From Pseudomonas gessardii (GTDB lineage: Bacteria > Pseudomonadota > Gammaproteobacteria > Pseudomonadales > Pseudomonadaceae), in assembly GCF_001983165.1 (NCBI RefSeq), contig NZ_MNPU01000004.1, forward strand, positions 1 through 64,000: 64,000 nt of DNA. Reading direction: 5' to 3'. Shown here piece by piece: positions 1-9,376 of this stretch. The notes under the pieces are model-generated. The model searched no databases, had not been told where the DNA came from, and saw nothing but the letters and a program-made list of their open reading frames with translations. Position numbers and translations under genes: made by a program. Each line of letters opens with the position of its first letter. The stretch's first letter is position 1.

Positions 1-318
1 CACTTGCGCCTCCGATCTCTCGTTAGCGGGAGGCGAATTCTACAGCGTTACACGCTGCTGTCAACACCTCTTTTTCTCCGCTTTCGACCGAGAGGATCGA
101 AACGTTAATAGAGCCAAACAACATTGCTCTACTAACTCCTTCTGGGCTTCGATGGACTGAAGCAACTCGCTGTCGAATTCTGCATAACTCTTTGTTTACC
201 AAGGAGTTTTCCGTTTCGACTGCGCCGGAAGTGGGGCGAATTATAGACTTCCAGAATCTGCCGTCAACCCCTATTTTCACAAATCTGTCATATCGGTCAA
301 AAAAGCCCCGAAAACGCG
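1..318. other. Gene-free left edge with a degenerate ~40-bp repeat
   Basis: No credible coding region is seen. Two similar segments lie at about 32-70 and 235-273. Each begins GGCGAATT and ends GTCAAC followed by CCT or CACCT, and the distance between the two blocks is the same in both copies (27 bases). The spacing is kept although the bases between have drifted. The role is unknown; it could be an old duplication of an intergenic element. The upstream neighbour is outside the window. Confidence 0.4.
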
Positions 319-344
319 AAAGCCGGCCCCCAGGGGCCGGCTTT
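319..344 (-). terminator. Bidirectional intrinsic terminator after mmsA/bauC
   Basis: A 12-bp perfect GC-rich stem (AAAGCCGGCCCC / GGGGCCGGCTTT) with a 2-base loop lies 14 bases beyond the stop codon of the dehydrogenase gene. T-containing tracts follow on both strands, so it can stop transcription from either side. Confidence 0.8.
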
Positions 345-358
345 CTATTCATGCAACC

Positions 359-1852
359 TTACAAACTAGGGAACGCGAACTGCGAGGCTTCATGGCTGGC
401 ACGCTGCGGCCAGCGCTGGGTGATCGCCTTGCGACGAGTATAGAAACGCACCCCATCCGGCCCATAGGCATGCAAGTCGCCAAACAGCGAGCGCTTCCAG
501 CCGCCAAAGCTGTGATAAGCCACCGGCACCGGCAATGGCACGTTAACGCCCACCATGCCCACTTCAATCTCGTCACAGAACAGGCGTGCCGCTTCACCGT
601 CACGGGTAAAAATGCAGGTGCCGTTGCCATATTCGTGATCATTGATCAGTTGCATCGCCGCTTCCAGGCTGTTCACCCGGACGATGCACAGCACTGGGCC
701 AAAGATTTCTTCTTTATAGATACGCATCTGCGGCGTCACACGATCAAACAGGCAGCCCCCGAGGAAGAAACCGTCCTCATGCCCACTAACGCTCAGGCCA
801 CGGCCATCGACCACCAACTCAGCACCCGAAGACACACCGTCTTCTATATAGCCACTGACCTTGTCCCGCGCCTGCGCAGAAACCAGCGGCCCCATGTCCA
901 GGCCACAAGAAGTCCCCGCGCCAATCTTCAGCGCCTTGATCTGCGGCACCAGCTTGGCAATCAATGCATCCGCCACCTGGTCGCCCACACACACTGCCAC
1001 CGAGATCGCCATGCAACGCTCGCCGCAGGACCCGTAGGCTGCGCCCATCAAAGCACTGACGGCGTTATCCAGGTCCGCATCCGGCATCAGCACCGCATGG
1101 TTCTTGGCCCCGCCCAGCGCCTGTACACGCTTGCCGCGCTTGGTGGCTTCGGAATAGATGTACTCGGCAATCGGCGTCGATCCCACAAAACTCAAGGCCT
1201 TGACCTCAGGCGCCTCGATCAGCGCATCCACCGCGCCCTTGTCACCATGCACCACGCTCAACACACCTTTGGGCAAACCCGCGTCCTGCAGCAGTTGGGC
1301 AATCAGCAGGGTCGAGCTTGGATCGCGTTCCGATGGCTTAAGGATGAAACAGTTACCGCAGACGATGGCCAGTGGATACATCCACAGCGGCACCATGGCC
1401 GGGAAGTTGAACGGGGTGATGCCCGCCACCACGCCCAGCGGCTGGAAGTCGGACCAGGCATCGATGTTCGGGCCAACGTTACGGCTGTACTCGCCCTTGA
1501 GGATTTCCGGGGCCGAACACGCGTACTCGACGTTCTCGATCCCGCGCTTGAGCTCACCGGCAGCATCTTCCAGCGTCTTGCCATGCTCCTCGCTGATCAA
1601 TTGCGAGATGCGGGCTTCGTTCTGCTCCAGCAATTGCTTGAAACGAAACATCACCTGGGCACGCTTGGCCGGTGGCGTATTGCGCCAGGCCGGGAATGCC
1701 GCCTTGGCCGAGTCGATGGCCCGTTGGATGGTTTCGCGGCTGGCCAATGGCACCTGGTGAATCACCTGGCCGGTGGACGGGTTGTAAACGTCGGCACTAC
1801 GCCCGCTGTCGTTGACCATTTCGCCATTGATCAAATGCTGGATAAGGCTCAT
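359..1852 (-). CDS. mmsA: CoA-acylating (methyl)malonate-semialdehyde dehydrogenase (MmsA/BauC type)
   Basis: A 497-residue aldehyde dehydrogenase of the CoA-acylating methylmalonate-semialdehyde type. The family oxidises malonate or methylmalonate semialdehyde to acetyl- or propionyl-CoA with NAD+ and CoA in the cytoplasm. The catalytic cysteine is in GERCMA (about residue 280), and the family segment GGAKNHAVLMPDAD lies just before it. The start at 1852 was chosen over upstream GTG codons because an AGGAG box sits 7 bases before it. Its position just downstream of a beta-alanine:pyruvate transaminase suggests the BauC role, conversion of malonate semialdehyde from beta-alanine to acetyl-CoA, rather than valine breakdown. 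Family assignment is firm; which semialdehyde is the main substrate is inferred from context. Confidence 0.93.
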   Translation of the reverse strand: MSLIQHLINGEMVNDSGRSADVYNPSTGQVIHQVPLASRETIQRAIDSAKAAFPAWRNTPPAKRAQVMFRFKQLLEQNEARISQLISEEHGKTLEDAAGELKRGIENVEYACSAPEILKGEYSRNVGPNIDAWSDFQPLGVVAGITPFNFPAMVPLWMYPLAIVCGNCFILKPSERDPSSTLLIAQLLQDAGLPKGVLSVVHGDKGAVDALIEAPEVKALSFVGSTPIAEYIYSEATKRGKRVQALGGAKNHAVLMPDADLDNAVSALMGAAYGSCGERCMAISVAVCVGDQVADALIAKLVPQIKALKIGAGTSCGLDMGPLVSAQARDKVSGYIEDGVSSGAELVVDGRGLSVSGHEDGFFLGGCLFDRVTPQMRIYKEEIFGPVLCIVRVNSLEAAMQLINDHEYGNGTCIFTRDGEAARLFCDEIEVGMVGVNVPLPVPVAYHSFGGWKRSLFGDLHAYGPDGVRFYTRRKAITQRWPQRASHEASQFAFPSL

Positions 1853-1926
1853 GCAAGGCTCCTGAAAAGTTGTCCACAGGCGCGACACGCGTCGCGCCAG
1901 GCTGTTGTTCTATATAGAAGGAGAAA

Positions 1927-3276
1927 TCAGTCGATCTTGTTCAGCACTTCGCCGACTGCATCGAACAAGCGATCCAGGTCCTGCGGCTTGCTGTTGAAGG
2001 TTGGGCCGAACTGCAGGGTGTCGCCGCCAAAGCGTACATAGAACCCAGCCTTCCACAGCGCCATGCCCGCCTCGAATGGACGCACAATGGCATCCCCATC
2101 ACGCGGCGCGATCTGGATCGCACCGGCCAGGCCGTAGTTACGGATGTCGATCACGTTCTTGCTGCCCTTGAGGCCATGCAGCGCACTCTCAAAGTGCGGC
2201 GCGACTTCGGCCACGCTCTGCACCAGGTTTTCCTTCTGCAACAGATCCAATGCCGCCAGCCCCGCCGCACAGGCCACAGGGTGTGCCGAGTAGGTGTAGC
2301 CGTGTGGGAATTCCACCGCGTACTCGGGCGTCGCCTGGTTCATGAACGTCTGATAGATCTCGCTGCTGGCAATCACCGCACCCATCGGGATCGCGCCGTT
2401 GGTGACTTGCTTGGCAATGCACATCAGGTCTGGGGTCACGCCGAAGCTGTCCGCACCGAACATCGAACCGGTCCGGCCAAAGCCGGTGATCACTTCGTCG
2501 AACACCAGCAGGATATTGTGCTGGTCACAAATTTCACGCAGGCGCTTGAGGTAACCCTGGGGCGGCACGAGTACGCCAGCGGAACCTGCCAGCGGCTCGA
2601 CAAACACCGCCGCGATGTTCGACGCATCATGCAACTCGATCAGCTTGAGCAACTCGTCCGCCAGGGCAATACCGCCCTGCTCAGGAATACCGCGGGAGAA
2701 GGCATTGCTCGCCAGCAGGGTATGGGGCAGGTGGTCGACATCCATCATCGCCTGGCCAAAAATCTTACGGTTGCCGTTGACGCCGCCCAGGCTGGTCCCG
2801 GCGATGTTCACCCCGTGATAACCACGGGCGCGGCCGATCATCTTGGTCTTGGTCGCCTGGCCCTTTAAGCGCCAGTACGCACGCACCATCTTCACCGCCG
2901 TATCGGCGCACTCGGAGCCGGAGTCGGTGAAGAACACATGATTCAGATTGCCTGGAGTCAGGTCGGTAATCTTTTCTGCCAACTGGAAGGACAACGGATG
3001 ACCGTATTGGAAGCCCGGCGAGTAGTCCAGGGTGCCCAACTGCTTGGCGACCGCTTCCTGGATTTCCTTGCGCGTGTGCCCTGCGCCGCAGGTCCACAGG
3101 CCTGACAATGAGTCATAGACCCGGCGCCCCTTGTCATCGATCAACCAACTGCCTTCGGCCCCCACGATCAGGCGCGGGTCGCGCTGGAAGTTACGGTTGG
3201 CGGTGTAAGGCATCCAGTGGGCATCCAGCTTCAATTGGCTGGCCAGGGTGGATGGGGCGTTTTCGGGCATGTTCAT
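1927..3276 (-). CDS. bauA: Beta-alanine (omega-amino acid):pyruvate transaminase
   Basis: A 449-residue class III PLP aminotransferase, the expected length for BauA/AptA. The family moves the amino group of beta-alanine to pyruvate, giving malonate semialdehyde and L-alanine. The Schiff-base lysine is in CIAKQVTNG (about K289); the cofactor aspartate is in LLVFDEVITGFGRTG. The start ATG at 3276 follows a GAGG box; an upstream in-frame start at 3297 lacks one. It is transcribed ahead of the dehydrogenase with a 74-base gap, consistent with one operon, and divergently from a LysR regulator. In P. aeruginosa a third gene (bauB) lies between the two; it is absent here. Confidence 0.93.
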   Translation of the reverse strand: MNMPENAPSTLASQLKLDAHWMPYTANRNFQRDPRLIVGAEGSWLIDDKGRRVYDSLSGLWTCGAGHTRKEIQEAVAKQLGTLDYSPGFQYGHPLSFQLAEKITDLTPGNLNHVFFTDSGSECADTAVKMVRAYWRLKGQATKTKMIGRARGYHGVNIAGTSLGGVNGNRKIFGQAMMDVDHLPHTLLASNAFSRGIPEQGGIALADELLKLIELHDASNIAAVFVEPLAGSAGVLVPPQGYLKRLREICDQHNILLVFDEVITGFGRTGSMFGADSFGVTPDLMCIAKQVTNGAIPMGAVIASSEIYQTFMNQATPEYAVEFPHGYTYSAHPVACAAGLAALDLLQKENLVQSVAEVAPHFESALHGLKGSKNVIDIRNYGLAGAIQIAPRDGDAIVRPFEAGMALWKAGFYVRFGGDTLQFGPTFNSKPQDLDRLFDAVGEVLNKID

Positions 3277-3400
3277 CAGCAAAACCTCGCAAGGCAAAAG
3301 GCAGCGTCGGGATTGAAAGCGTTGTTGCAGCTAAATTGCCACGGGGATAAAGTCTGGGAAATCCAACTCTTCTAACCTTCAGTCAGGTCTTTACTAAACT

Positions 3401-4321
3401 ATGAGCAGCCGCCGACCCGACCCACTGGCCCAAGTCAGCGACTTCGATATCCGCCTGTTGCGCATCTTCCGCAGTGTGGTGGAGTGCGGAGGCTTCTCGG
3501 CGGCGGAAACCGTGCTAGGCATCGGCCGCTCCGCCATCAGCCAGCAGATGAGCGACCTCGAACAACGCCTGGGCCTGCGCCTGTGCCAACGCGGGCGCGC
3601 CGGCTTCTCCCTGACGGAGGAAGGCCGCGAGGTCTACCAATCGGCACTGCAACTATTAAGTGCCCTGGAAAGCTTCCGCACCGAGGTCAACGGCCTGCAC
3701 CAACACCTACGTGGCGAACTGACCATCGGCCTGACCGATAACCTGGTGACCCTGCCCCATATGCGCATCACCCATGCCCTGGCGCAGTTGAAAGAACGTG
3801 GCCCCGACGTGCAGATCCAGATCCGCATGATCGCCCCCAACGAAGTGGAGCAAGGCGTGCTCGACGGGCGCCTGCATGTCGGCGTGGTGCCCCAGGCCAG
3901 CGCGCTGTCGGGCCTGGAATACCAACCCCTGTACAGCGAACGCTCGCTGCTCTACTGCGCGGTGGGCCATCCGTTGTTCTACGCCGACGACAGGCAACTG
4001 GACGACCAACGCATCAATAGCCAGGACGCCATCGCACCGACTTTCCGCCTGCCCGCCGATATCCAAGCCCACTATCAAGCGCTCAACTGCACCGCCAGCG
4101 CTTCCGACCGCGAAGGCATGGCCTTCCTGATCCTCACCGGGCGCTATATCGGCTACCTGCCCGACCACTACGCCAGCCTGTGGGTGCAACAAGGCCGACT
4201 GCGCGCGCTGAAACCGCCTACACGCTTTTACGATTTAAGCCTGGCTTCGGTCACCCGCAAGGGCCGTCGCCCCCATTTGGTGCTGGAAAGCTTTCTCGAA
4301 AGCCTGGCCGCGACCCGTTGA
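3401..4321 (+). CDS. bauR: LysR-family regulator of the beta-alanine operon (BauR-like)
   Basis: A 306-residue LysR-type regulator with an N-terminal winged HTH (about residues 16-75, including AAETVLGIGRSAISQQMSDLE) and a C-terminal periplasmic-binding-like effector domain. It is divergent from bauA with 124 bases between the start codons, the usual geometry for a LysR regulator and its target operon. By comparison with P. aeruginosa PA0133 it probably activates the transaminase/dehydrogenase genes in response to beta-alanine or a similar amino acid. The LysR family is certain; the ligand is inferred from position. Confidence 0.85.
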   Translation: MSSRRPDPLAQVSDFDIRLLRIFRSVVECGGFSAAETVLGIGRSAISQQMSDLEQRLGLRLCQRGRAGFSLTEEGREVYQSALQLLSALESFRTEVNGLHQHLRGELTIGLTDNLVTLPHMRITHALAQLKERGPDVQIQIRMIAPNEVEQGVLDGRLHVGVVPQASALSGLEYQPLYSERSLLYCAVGHPLFYADDRQLDDQRINSQDAIAPTFRLPADIQAHYQALNCTASASDREGMAFLILTGRYIGYLPDHYASLWVQQGRLRALKPPTRFYDLSLASVTRKGRRPHLVLESFLESLAATR

Positions 4322-4407
4322 TACGGGGCCCACAAAAAACCTGAGCAACTGGACAGCTTTTTGCAAGGCACAGGGACCATGAACCGTCAGCCCTGAGTCC
4401 CCATGCC

Positions 4408-5802
4408 ATGCCACCAGAATCCTCCAGTGCCAGCGACCTGATCTACGGCCTCAACGACCGCCCCAAACCATTGCCCGCGTTGCTCGCGGCCCTGCAACAT
4501 GTGCTCGCCAGCTTCGTCGGCATCATTACCCCACCGTTGATCATTGGCTCGACCCTTGGCCTGGCCGCCCACCTGCCCTACCTGATCAGCATGGCGTTGA
4601 TGGTTTCCGGTGTCGGCACCTTCATCCAGGCCCGTAGACCATTTGGAATTGGCGCAGGGATGATCTGCCTGCAAGGCACCAGCTTTGCCTTTCTCGGCGC
4701 GGTGTTGTCGGCGGGTTTCCTGGTCAAGCAGCGCGGCGGCAGCCCGGAAGATATCCTGGCGATGATCTTTGGCGTGTGCTTTTTCGGCGCGCTGGTGCAG
4801 ATCGTGTTGAGCCGTTTTATCGGCCAGTTGCGCCGGGTCATCACGCCGCTGGTAACCGGGATTGTGATTACCCTGATTGGCATCAGCCTGATCAAGGTGG
4901 GCATCACCGACCTGGGCGGTGGCTTCAATGCGCCGGACTTTGGCGCACCGACCAACCTGGCCCTGGGCCTGTTCGTGGTGCTGACGATTATCCTGCTCAA
5001 CCGCTCGAACACGCCGTGGGTACGCCTGAGCGCGATCATCATCGGCCTGCTGCTGGGCAGCGTCGCCGCCTGGTTCAGCGGCAAGCTGGTGCCCCAGCCC
5101 TTGCCCGACCTGCCCTTGATCAGCCTACCGACGCCGTTCCATTTTGGCTTCAACTTCGACTGGAGCGCTTTCCTGCCGGTGGCGCTGATTTATCTGATCA
5201 GCAGCATCGAAACCGTGGGCGACCTCACCGCCAACTGCATGATCGCCCGCCAGCCCATCAACGGCCCTTCTTATATAAGCCGGCTCAAGGGCGGCGTGCT
5301 CGGGGATGGCGTCAGTTGCATGATCGCCGCCACCTTCAGTGCCTTCCCCAACACCACCTTTGCCCAGAACAACGGCGTGATCCAGTTGACCGGCGTCGCC
5401 AGCCGCCATGTGGGCCTGTACATCGGCGTGGTGCTGTTTGGCCTCGGGTTGTTTCCACTGCTTGGCGCGGTATTGCAGCAGATCCCCAAGCCAGTGCTTG
5501 GCGGCGCGACCCTGGTGATGTTCGGCAGTGTCGCCGCCGCCGGCGTGCGCATCCTGGCGCAGGCCCCGCTGGACCGACGCAGCATGCTGATCATCGCCAC
5601 CTCGTTTGGGGTTGGCCTGGGCATCGCCGCGCAACCGAACCTGTTGCACCTGATGCCAACCCTGGTGCAAAACCTGTTCGATTCGGCTATCACCAGCGGA
5701 GGCCTGACGGCGATTGTGTTGTGCCTAATCCTGCCGGAATCCAAGGCAGTAACGCCTGCCGCAAATCCAGCCCTGGAAAGCGACACGCTGGAACCGCTTT
5801 GA
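4408..5802 (+). CDS. NCS2 nucleobase:cation symporter, urate/xanthine-permease type
   Basis: A 464-residue inner-membrane permease of the NAT/NCS2 family with about 12-14 hydrophobic segments. The family signature appears as QNNGVIQLTG (about residues 319-328), the form found in urate/xanthine carriers such as UacT. The TM8 segment SSIETVGDLTA (about 264-274) carries the substrate-binding glutamate. It probably imports a purine such as urate or xanthine with protons. The uracil-type branch of the family is less likely because of the QNNG form. Two ATGs occur at 4403 and 4408; only the second is in frame. It is followed by a RutR-like regulator and lies near two purine-base deaminases. Confidence 0.88.
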   Translation: MPPESSSASDLIYGLNDRPKPLPALLAALQHVLASFVGIITPPLIIGSTLGLAAHLPYLISMALMVSGVGTFIQARRPFGIGAGMICLQGTSFAFLGAVLSAGFLVKQRGGSPEDILAMIFGVCFFGALVQIVLSRFIGQLRRVITPLVTGIVITLIGISLIKVGITDLGGGFNAPDFGAPTNLALGLFVVLTIILLNRSNTPWVRLSAIIIGLLLGSVAAWFSGKLVPQPLPDLPLISLPTPFHFGFNFDWSAFLPVALIYLISSIETVGDLTANCMIARQPINGPSYISRLKGGVLGDGVSCMIAATFSAFPNTTFAQNNGVIQLTGVASRHVGLYIGVVLFGLGLFPLLGAVLQQIPKPVLGGATLVMFGSVAAAGVRILAQAPLDRRSMLIIATSFGVGLGIAAQPNLLHLMPTLVQNLFDSAITSGGLTAIVLCLILPESKAVTPAANPALESDTLEPL

Positions 5803-5889
5803 CGCTTTTATCGTATCGGGACTTGTCTGGGGCTTGAGGGTGGGTTATCTGTGCAGCAATCGCATTCATCGATCTGCACGGAAACCTCC

Positions 5890-6549
5890 ATGAGCCTCGA
5901 AGTTCCTGCCCACAACAGCCACGCTGGAAAACCCGCCAGCCGCATTCGACAAAAGAACGAACAAGCGATCATCCAGGCCGCTGAAGACGAATTCGCCCGG
6001 CATGGCTACAAAGGCACCAGCATGAACACCATCGCCGCGAGCGCCGGGCTGCCGAAGGCCAACCTGCATTATTACTTCACCAATAAGCTGGGGCTGTATA
6101 TCGCGGTACTGAGCAATATCCTCGAACTGTGGGACAGCACCTTCAACACCCTGACCGCCGAGGATGATCCCGCCGAGGCACTGACCCGCTATATCCGCAC
6201 CAAGATGGAATACTCGCGACGCCAGCCGCAGGCCTCGCGGATCTTTGCCATGGAGATCATCAGCGGCGGCGAATGCCTTAGCGAATATTTCAGCCAGGAC
6301 TACCGCACCTGGTTCAGCGGCCGGGCCGCGGTATTCCAGGCCTGGATCGATAGCGGCAAGATGGACCCCGTCGATCCGGTACACTTGATCTTCCTGCTGT
6401 GGGGCAGCACCCAGCATTACGCTGACTTTGCCACCCAGATCTGCCGCGTGACCGGTCGCACCAAGCTGACCAAACAGGACATGGAAGACGCCGGCAACAA
6501 CCTTATCCACATTATTCTCAAAGGCTGTGGCATCAAGCCGGCCCTCTGA
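5890..6549 (+). CDS. TetR-family regulator, RutR-like
   Basis: A 219-residue TetR regulator: N-terminal HTH at about residues 28-75 (EFARHGYKGTSMNTIAASAG then LPKANLHYYF) and an all-helical C-terminal ligand domain resembling E. coli RutR/YcdC (LEQ..., WFSGRAAVFQAWI region). RutR senses uracil/thymine and controls pyrimidine and purine catabolism, which fits its place after a nucleobase permease. The start at 5890 gives the usual N-terminus; an upstream start at 5851 would add 13 non-family residues. Family is sure, ligand is inferred. Confidence 0.8.
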   Translation: MSLEVPAHNSHAGKPASRIRQKNEQAIIQAAEDEFARHGYKGTSMNTIAASAGLPKANLHYYFTNKLGLYIAVLSNILELWDSTFNTLTAEDDPAEALTRYIRTKMEYSRRQPQASRIFAMEIISGGECLSEYFSQDYRTWFSGRAAVFQAWIDSGKMDPVDPVHLIFLLWGSTQHYADFATQICRVTGRTKLTKQDMEDAGNNLIHIILKGCGIKPAL

Positions 6550-6562
6550 ACGAAGCGACCCG

Positions 6563-7144
6563 ATGCCTTTCACCCTTACGGGCTTTTGCGAATTTCGCGA
6601 AGAAATCCGCAAAAGCCGCTTCATCACCTACGCCGCGCCGATTACCAGCCCGCAAGACGCCCAGGGGTTTATCGAGCAGCACAGCGACCTCAACGCCACG
6701 CACAACTGCTGGGCCTGGAAACTCGGCGGGCAATACCGCAGCAACGACGACGGCGAACCCGGTGGCACGGCCGGGCGGCCGATCCTGGCCGCCATCGAGG
6801 CCCAGGGCTTCGATCAGGTCGTGGTGCTGGTGGTCCGCTGGTATGGCGGTATCCAACTGGGCACCGGTGGCCTGGCCCGGGCGTATGGCGGTGGCGCGAA
6901 TAAATGCCTGCAAAATGCCGAGCGGGTCGAACTGATCAGCCGTGTGCCCTTGAGCTGCGCCTGTGGCTTCGCCGAGCTGCCCCTGGTCAAGCTGCGTGTC
7001 GCCGAACTGGGCGGCCTGGTGCTGGAAGAAACCTTCACCGCCAATGGCGTGGAGTTGCAACTGGCACTCGGCAAGGCCCATATCGACACCCTGCAAACGC
7101 AGTTAGCCGACCTGAGCCGCGGACGAATCCTGCTACAACGCTGA
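6563..7144 (+). CDS. YigZ/IMPACT family protein
   Basis: A 193-residue protein of the YigZ/IMPACT (UPF0029) family. The N-terminal domain contains the conserved AHNCWAWK-like segment (ATHNCWAWKLGG, about 49-60) and DDGEPGGTAGRPIL, followed by VVRWYGGIQLGTGGLARAYG; a small ferredoxin-like C-terminal domain follows. Bacterial members are of uncertain function, although the family has been linked to translation control. It begins 13 bases after the TetR gene with a poor ribosome site, so it is probably co-transcribed with it. Confidence 0.88.
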   Translation: MPFTLTGFCEFREEIRKSRFITYAAPITSPQDAQGFIEQHSDLNATHNCWAWKLGGQYRSNDDGEPGGTAGRPILAAIEAQGFDQVVVLVVRWYGGIQLGTGGLARAYGGGANKCLQNAERVELISRVPLSCACGFAELPLVKLRVAELGGLVLEETFTANGVELQLALGKAHIDTLQTQLADLSRGRILLQR

Positions 7145-7190
7145 ACCTGATAAGGTTGTTCACTGAACCTCGACGCCAAAGGAAGCCCTT

Positions 7191-7877
7191 ATGTCTACGC
7201 CAAAAACCGCATTGATCATCGGCGCCTCACGCGGGCTGGGCCTTGGTCTGGTCAAGCAGTTGCTGGCTGACGGCTGGCAAGTCACCGCCACCGTGCGCAA
7301 CCCGCAAAAAGCCGACGCCCTCCAAGCCCTGGGCCCGGTCCAGATCGAGCAACTGGATATGGACGACCAACAGGCCGTCATCGCCTTGAACCAGCGCCTG
7401 AAAACCCAGACCTTCGACCTGCTGTTCGTCAACGCCGGCGTCAAGGGCCCAGCCAACCAGGCCCCGGGCCATGCCACCCTGGCCGAAGTCGGCCAGCTGT
7501 TTTTCACCAATGCCGTAGCGCCGATCAACCTGGCCCAGCGCTTTGCCCCGCAGATCCGCCAGGGCAGTGGCGTGCTGGCGTTCATGAGCTCGGTGCTGGG
7601 CAGCGTGACCATGCCCGATGCGCCAGAACTTGCGCTGTACAAGGCCAGCAAGGCCGCGCTGAACTCCATGACCAACAGCTTCGTGACGCAACTGGGCGAG
7701 CAGAAACTGACGGTGTTGTCGCTGCATCCGGGCTGGGTCAAGACCGATATGGGCGGCGAAGGGGCCGACCTGGATGTGGAGACCAGCGTGCGCGGCCTGA
7801 TCGCGCAAGTGAACGCCTACACCGGCAAGGGCGGCCATCACTTCGTCAACTACAAGGGCCAGACCATTCCCTGGTAA
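7191..7877 (+). CDS. Short-chain dehydrogenase/reductase
   Basis: A 228-residue classical-fold SDR. The cofactor loop is GASRGLGLGL (residues 9-18), the NAG motif is at about 83-85 (FVNAGVKG), and the catalytic set is a serine in FMSSVLGS plus YKASK (Y149, K153). The lack of an acidic residue after the second beta strand and the arginine in TVRNPQK suggest NADPH. The substrate cannot be told from sequence. A strong AAGGAAG ribosome site precedes the ATG by 7 bases. Tail of the YigZ transcription unit. Confidence 0.85.
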   Translation: MSTPKTALIIGASRGLGLGLVKQLLADGWQVTATVRNPQKADALQALGPVQIEQLDMDDQQAVIALNQRLKTQTFDLLFVNAGVKGPANQAPGHATLAEVGQLFFTNAVAPINLAQRFAPQIRQGSGVLAFMSSVLGSVTMPDAPELALYKASKAALNSMTNSFVTQLGEQKLTVLSLHPGWVKTDMGGEGADLDVETSVRGLIAQVNAYTGKGGHHFVNYKGQTIPW

Positions 7878-8020
7878 GCCGGTGGCAGATAAGCGGTGGA
7901 TAGACCCCACCGCCCACTCCACGTAGACTTCCCTCCTCGCTCTTACCGGCGACCCTGGATCAGCAGACAGGGCAACACTGAGCTGGCAAACCTGAACCCA
8001 TCATTCAGAGGAGCCGGCCA

Positions 8021-9376
8021 ATGCCTGCGACCCGTATCTGGTTAAAAAACCCTCTCGCGATTTTCACCGCCAATGCCCTCGATGCCCGTGGCGGCCTGGT
8101 GCTGCAAGACGGCGTGATCGTCGAAGTGCTCGCCCTCGGCCAACAACCGAGCTTGGCCTGCGAACACACCTTCGACGCCCGCGAACATGTGATCCTGCCC
8201 GGCCTGATCAACACCCACCATCACTTCTACCAAACCCTGACCCGCGCCTGGGCGCCGGTGGTCAACCAGCCGTTGTTCCCCTGGCTGAAAACCCTGTACC
8301 CGGTGTGGGCGCGCCTGACCCCGGAAAAACTGGCCCTGGCCAGCAAAGTCGCGCTTGCCGAGCTGCTGCTCTCGGGCTGCACCACCGCAGCCGACCACCA
8401 CTACCTGTTTCCCGATGGCCTGGAACAGGCGATCGACGTGCAAGTCGACAGCGTGCGCGAGCTGGGCATGCGCGCCATGCTCACCCGCGGTTCGATGAGC
8501 CTGGGCGAAGCCGACGGCGGCCTGCCACCGCAACAAACGGTGCAACAGGGCGAAGTGATCCTTGAAGACAGCCAGCGCCTGATCAAGCGCTACCACGAGC
8601 GCGGCGACGGCGCGCAAATCCAGATTGCCCTGGCGCCCTGCTCGCCGTTTTCGGTCACCCCCCAAATCATGAGCGCCAGCGCCGAACTGGCCAACCAGCT
8701 CGACGTGCGCCTGCACACCCACCTGGCCGAAACCCTCGATGAAGAAGACTTCTGCCTGCAACGCTTCGGCCTGCGTACCGTGGACTACCTCGACAGCGTC
8801 GGCTGGCTCGGCCCCCGCACCTGGCTGGCCCACGGCATCCACTTCAACCCCGATGAGATCGCCCGTCTGGGCGCGGCCGGCACCGGTATCTGCCATTGCC
8901 CAAGCTCCAACATGCGCCTGGCCTCCGGCATCTGCCCGACCCTGGACCTGATCGCCGCCGGCGCGCCGATTGGCCTGGGCGTGGACGGTTCGGCCTCCAA
9001 CGATGCCTCCAATATGATCCTGGAAGCCCGCCAGGCCCTGTACATCCAGCGCCTGCGCTACGGGGCGGAAAAAATCACCCCTGAAGGCGTGCTGGGCTGG
9101 GCGACCAAAGGCTCTGCGCAACTGCTCGGCCGTAGCGACATCGGCGAGTTGGCCGTGGGCAAACAAGCTGACCTGGCGTTGTTCAAGCTCGATGAGCTGC
9201 GCTTCTCCGGCAGCCACGATCCGATTTCGGCGCTGCTGTTGTGCGGCGCCGACCGCGCGGACCGGGTGATGATAGGCGGCAAGTGGCGGGTGATCGACGG
9301 GCAAATCGAGGGCATGGACCTCAAGGGCCTGATCGCCGACCACAGCCAGGCGGCGCGGCAGTTGATCGCCGGCTAG
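8021..9376 (+). CDS. 8-oxoguanine deaminase (amidohydrolase family)
   Basis: A 451-residue amidohydrolase of the TRZ/ATZ type. Metal ligands are visible: HHH at residues 66-68 (INTHHHFYQTLTRA), HTHLAET (H232/H234) and DGSASNDASN (D323). P. aeruginosa PA0142, in the same gene neighbourhood, was shown to deaminate 8-oxoguanine to urate, and the NTHHHFYQT form here matches that group better than guanine deaminase. It would feed urate into the purine pathway and remove an oxidised base. GAGGAG precedes the start by 8 bases. The stop codon abuts that of the exchanger gene on the other strand. Confidence 0.85.
   Translation: MPATRIWLKNPLAIFTANALDARGGLVLQDGVIVEVLALGQQPSLACEHTFDAREHVILPGLINTHHHFYQTLTRAWAPVVNQPLFPWLKTLYPVWARLTPEKLALASKVALAELLLSGCTTAADHHYLFPDGLEQAIDVQVDSVRELGMRAMLTRGSMSLGEADGGLPPQQTVQQGEVILEDSQRLIKRYHERGDGAQIQIALAPCSPFSVTPQIMSASAELANQLDVRLHTHLAETLDEEDFCLQRFGLRTVDYLDSVGWLGPRTWLAHGIHFNPDEIARLGAAGTGICHCPSSNMRLASGICPTLDLIAAGAPIGLGVDGSASNDASNMILEARQALYIQRLRYGAEKITPEGVLGWATKGSAQLLGRSDIGELAVGKQADLALFKLDELRFSGSHDPISALLLCGADRADRVMIGGKWRVIDGQIEGMDLKGLIADHSQAARQLIAG

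Noticed and set aside
1..352. Open frames of 83-109 codons at the left edge (both strands)
   Set aside because: No ribosome sites or similarity; they run through a terminator and repeats.
392..2041. Long open frame antisense to the dehydrogenase gene
   Set aside because: Composition is rich in His/Arg/Gln, typical of reading GC-rich genes backwards; no ribosome site, no domain. The minus-strand enzyme accounts for the region.
4776..5837. 353-codon open frame inside the permease gene
   Set aside because: Out-of-frame, Arg/Pro/Gln-rich reading of a gene whose real frame has full membrane topology and family motifs.
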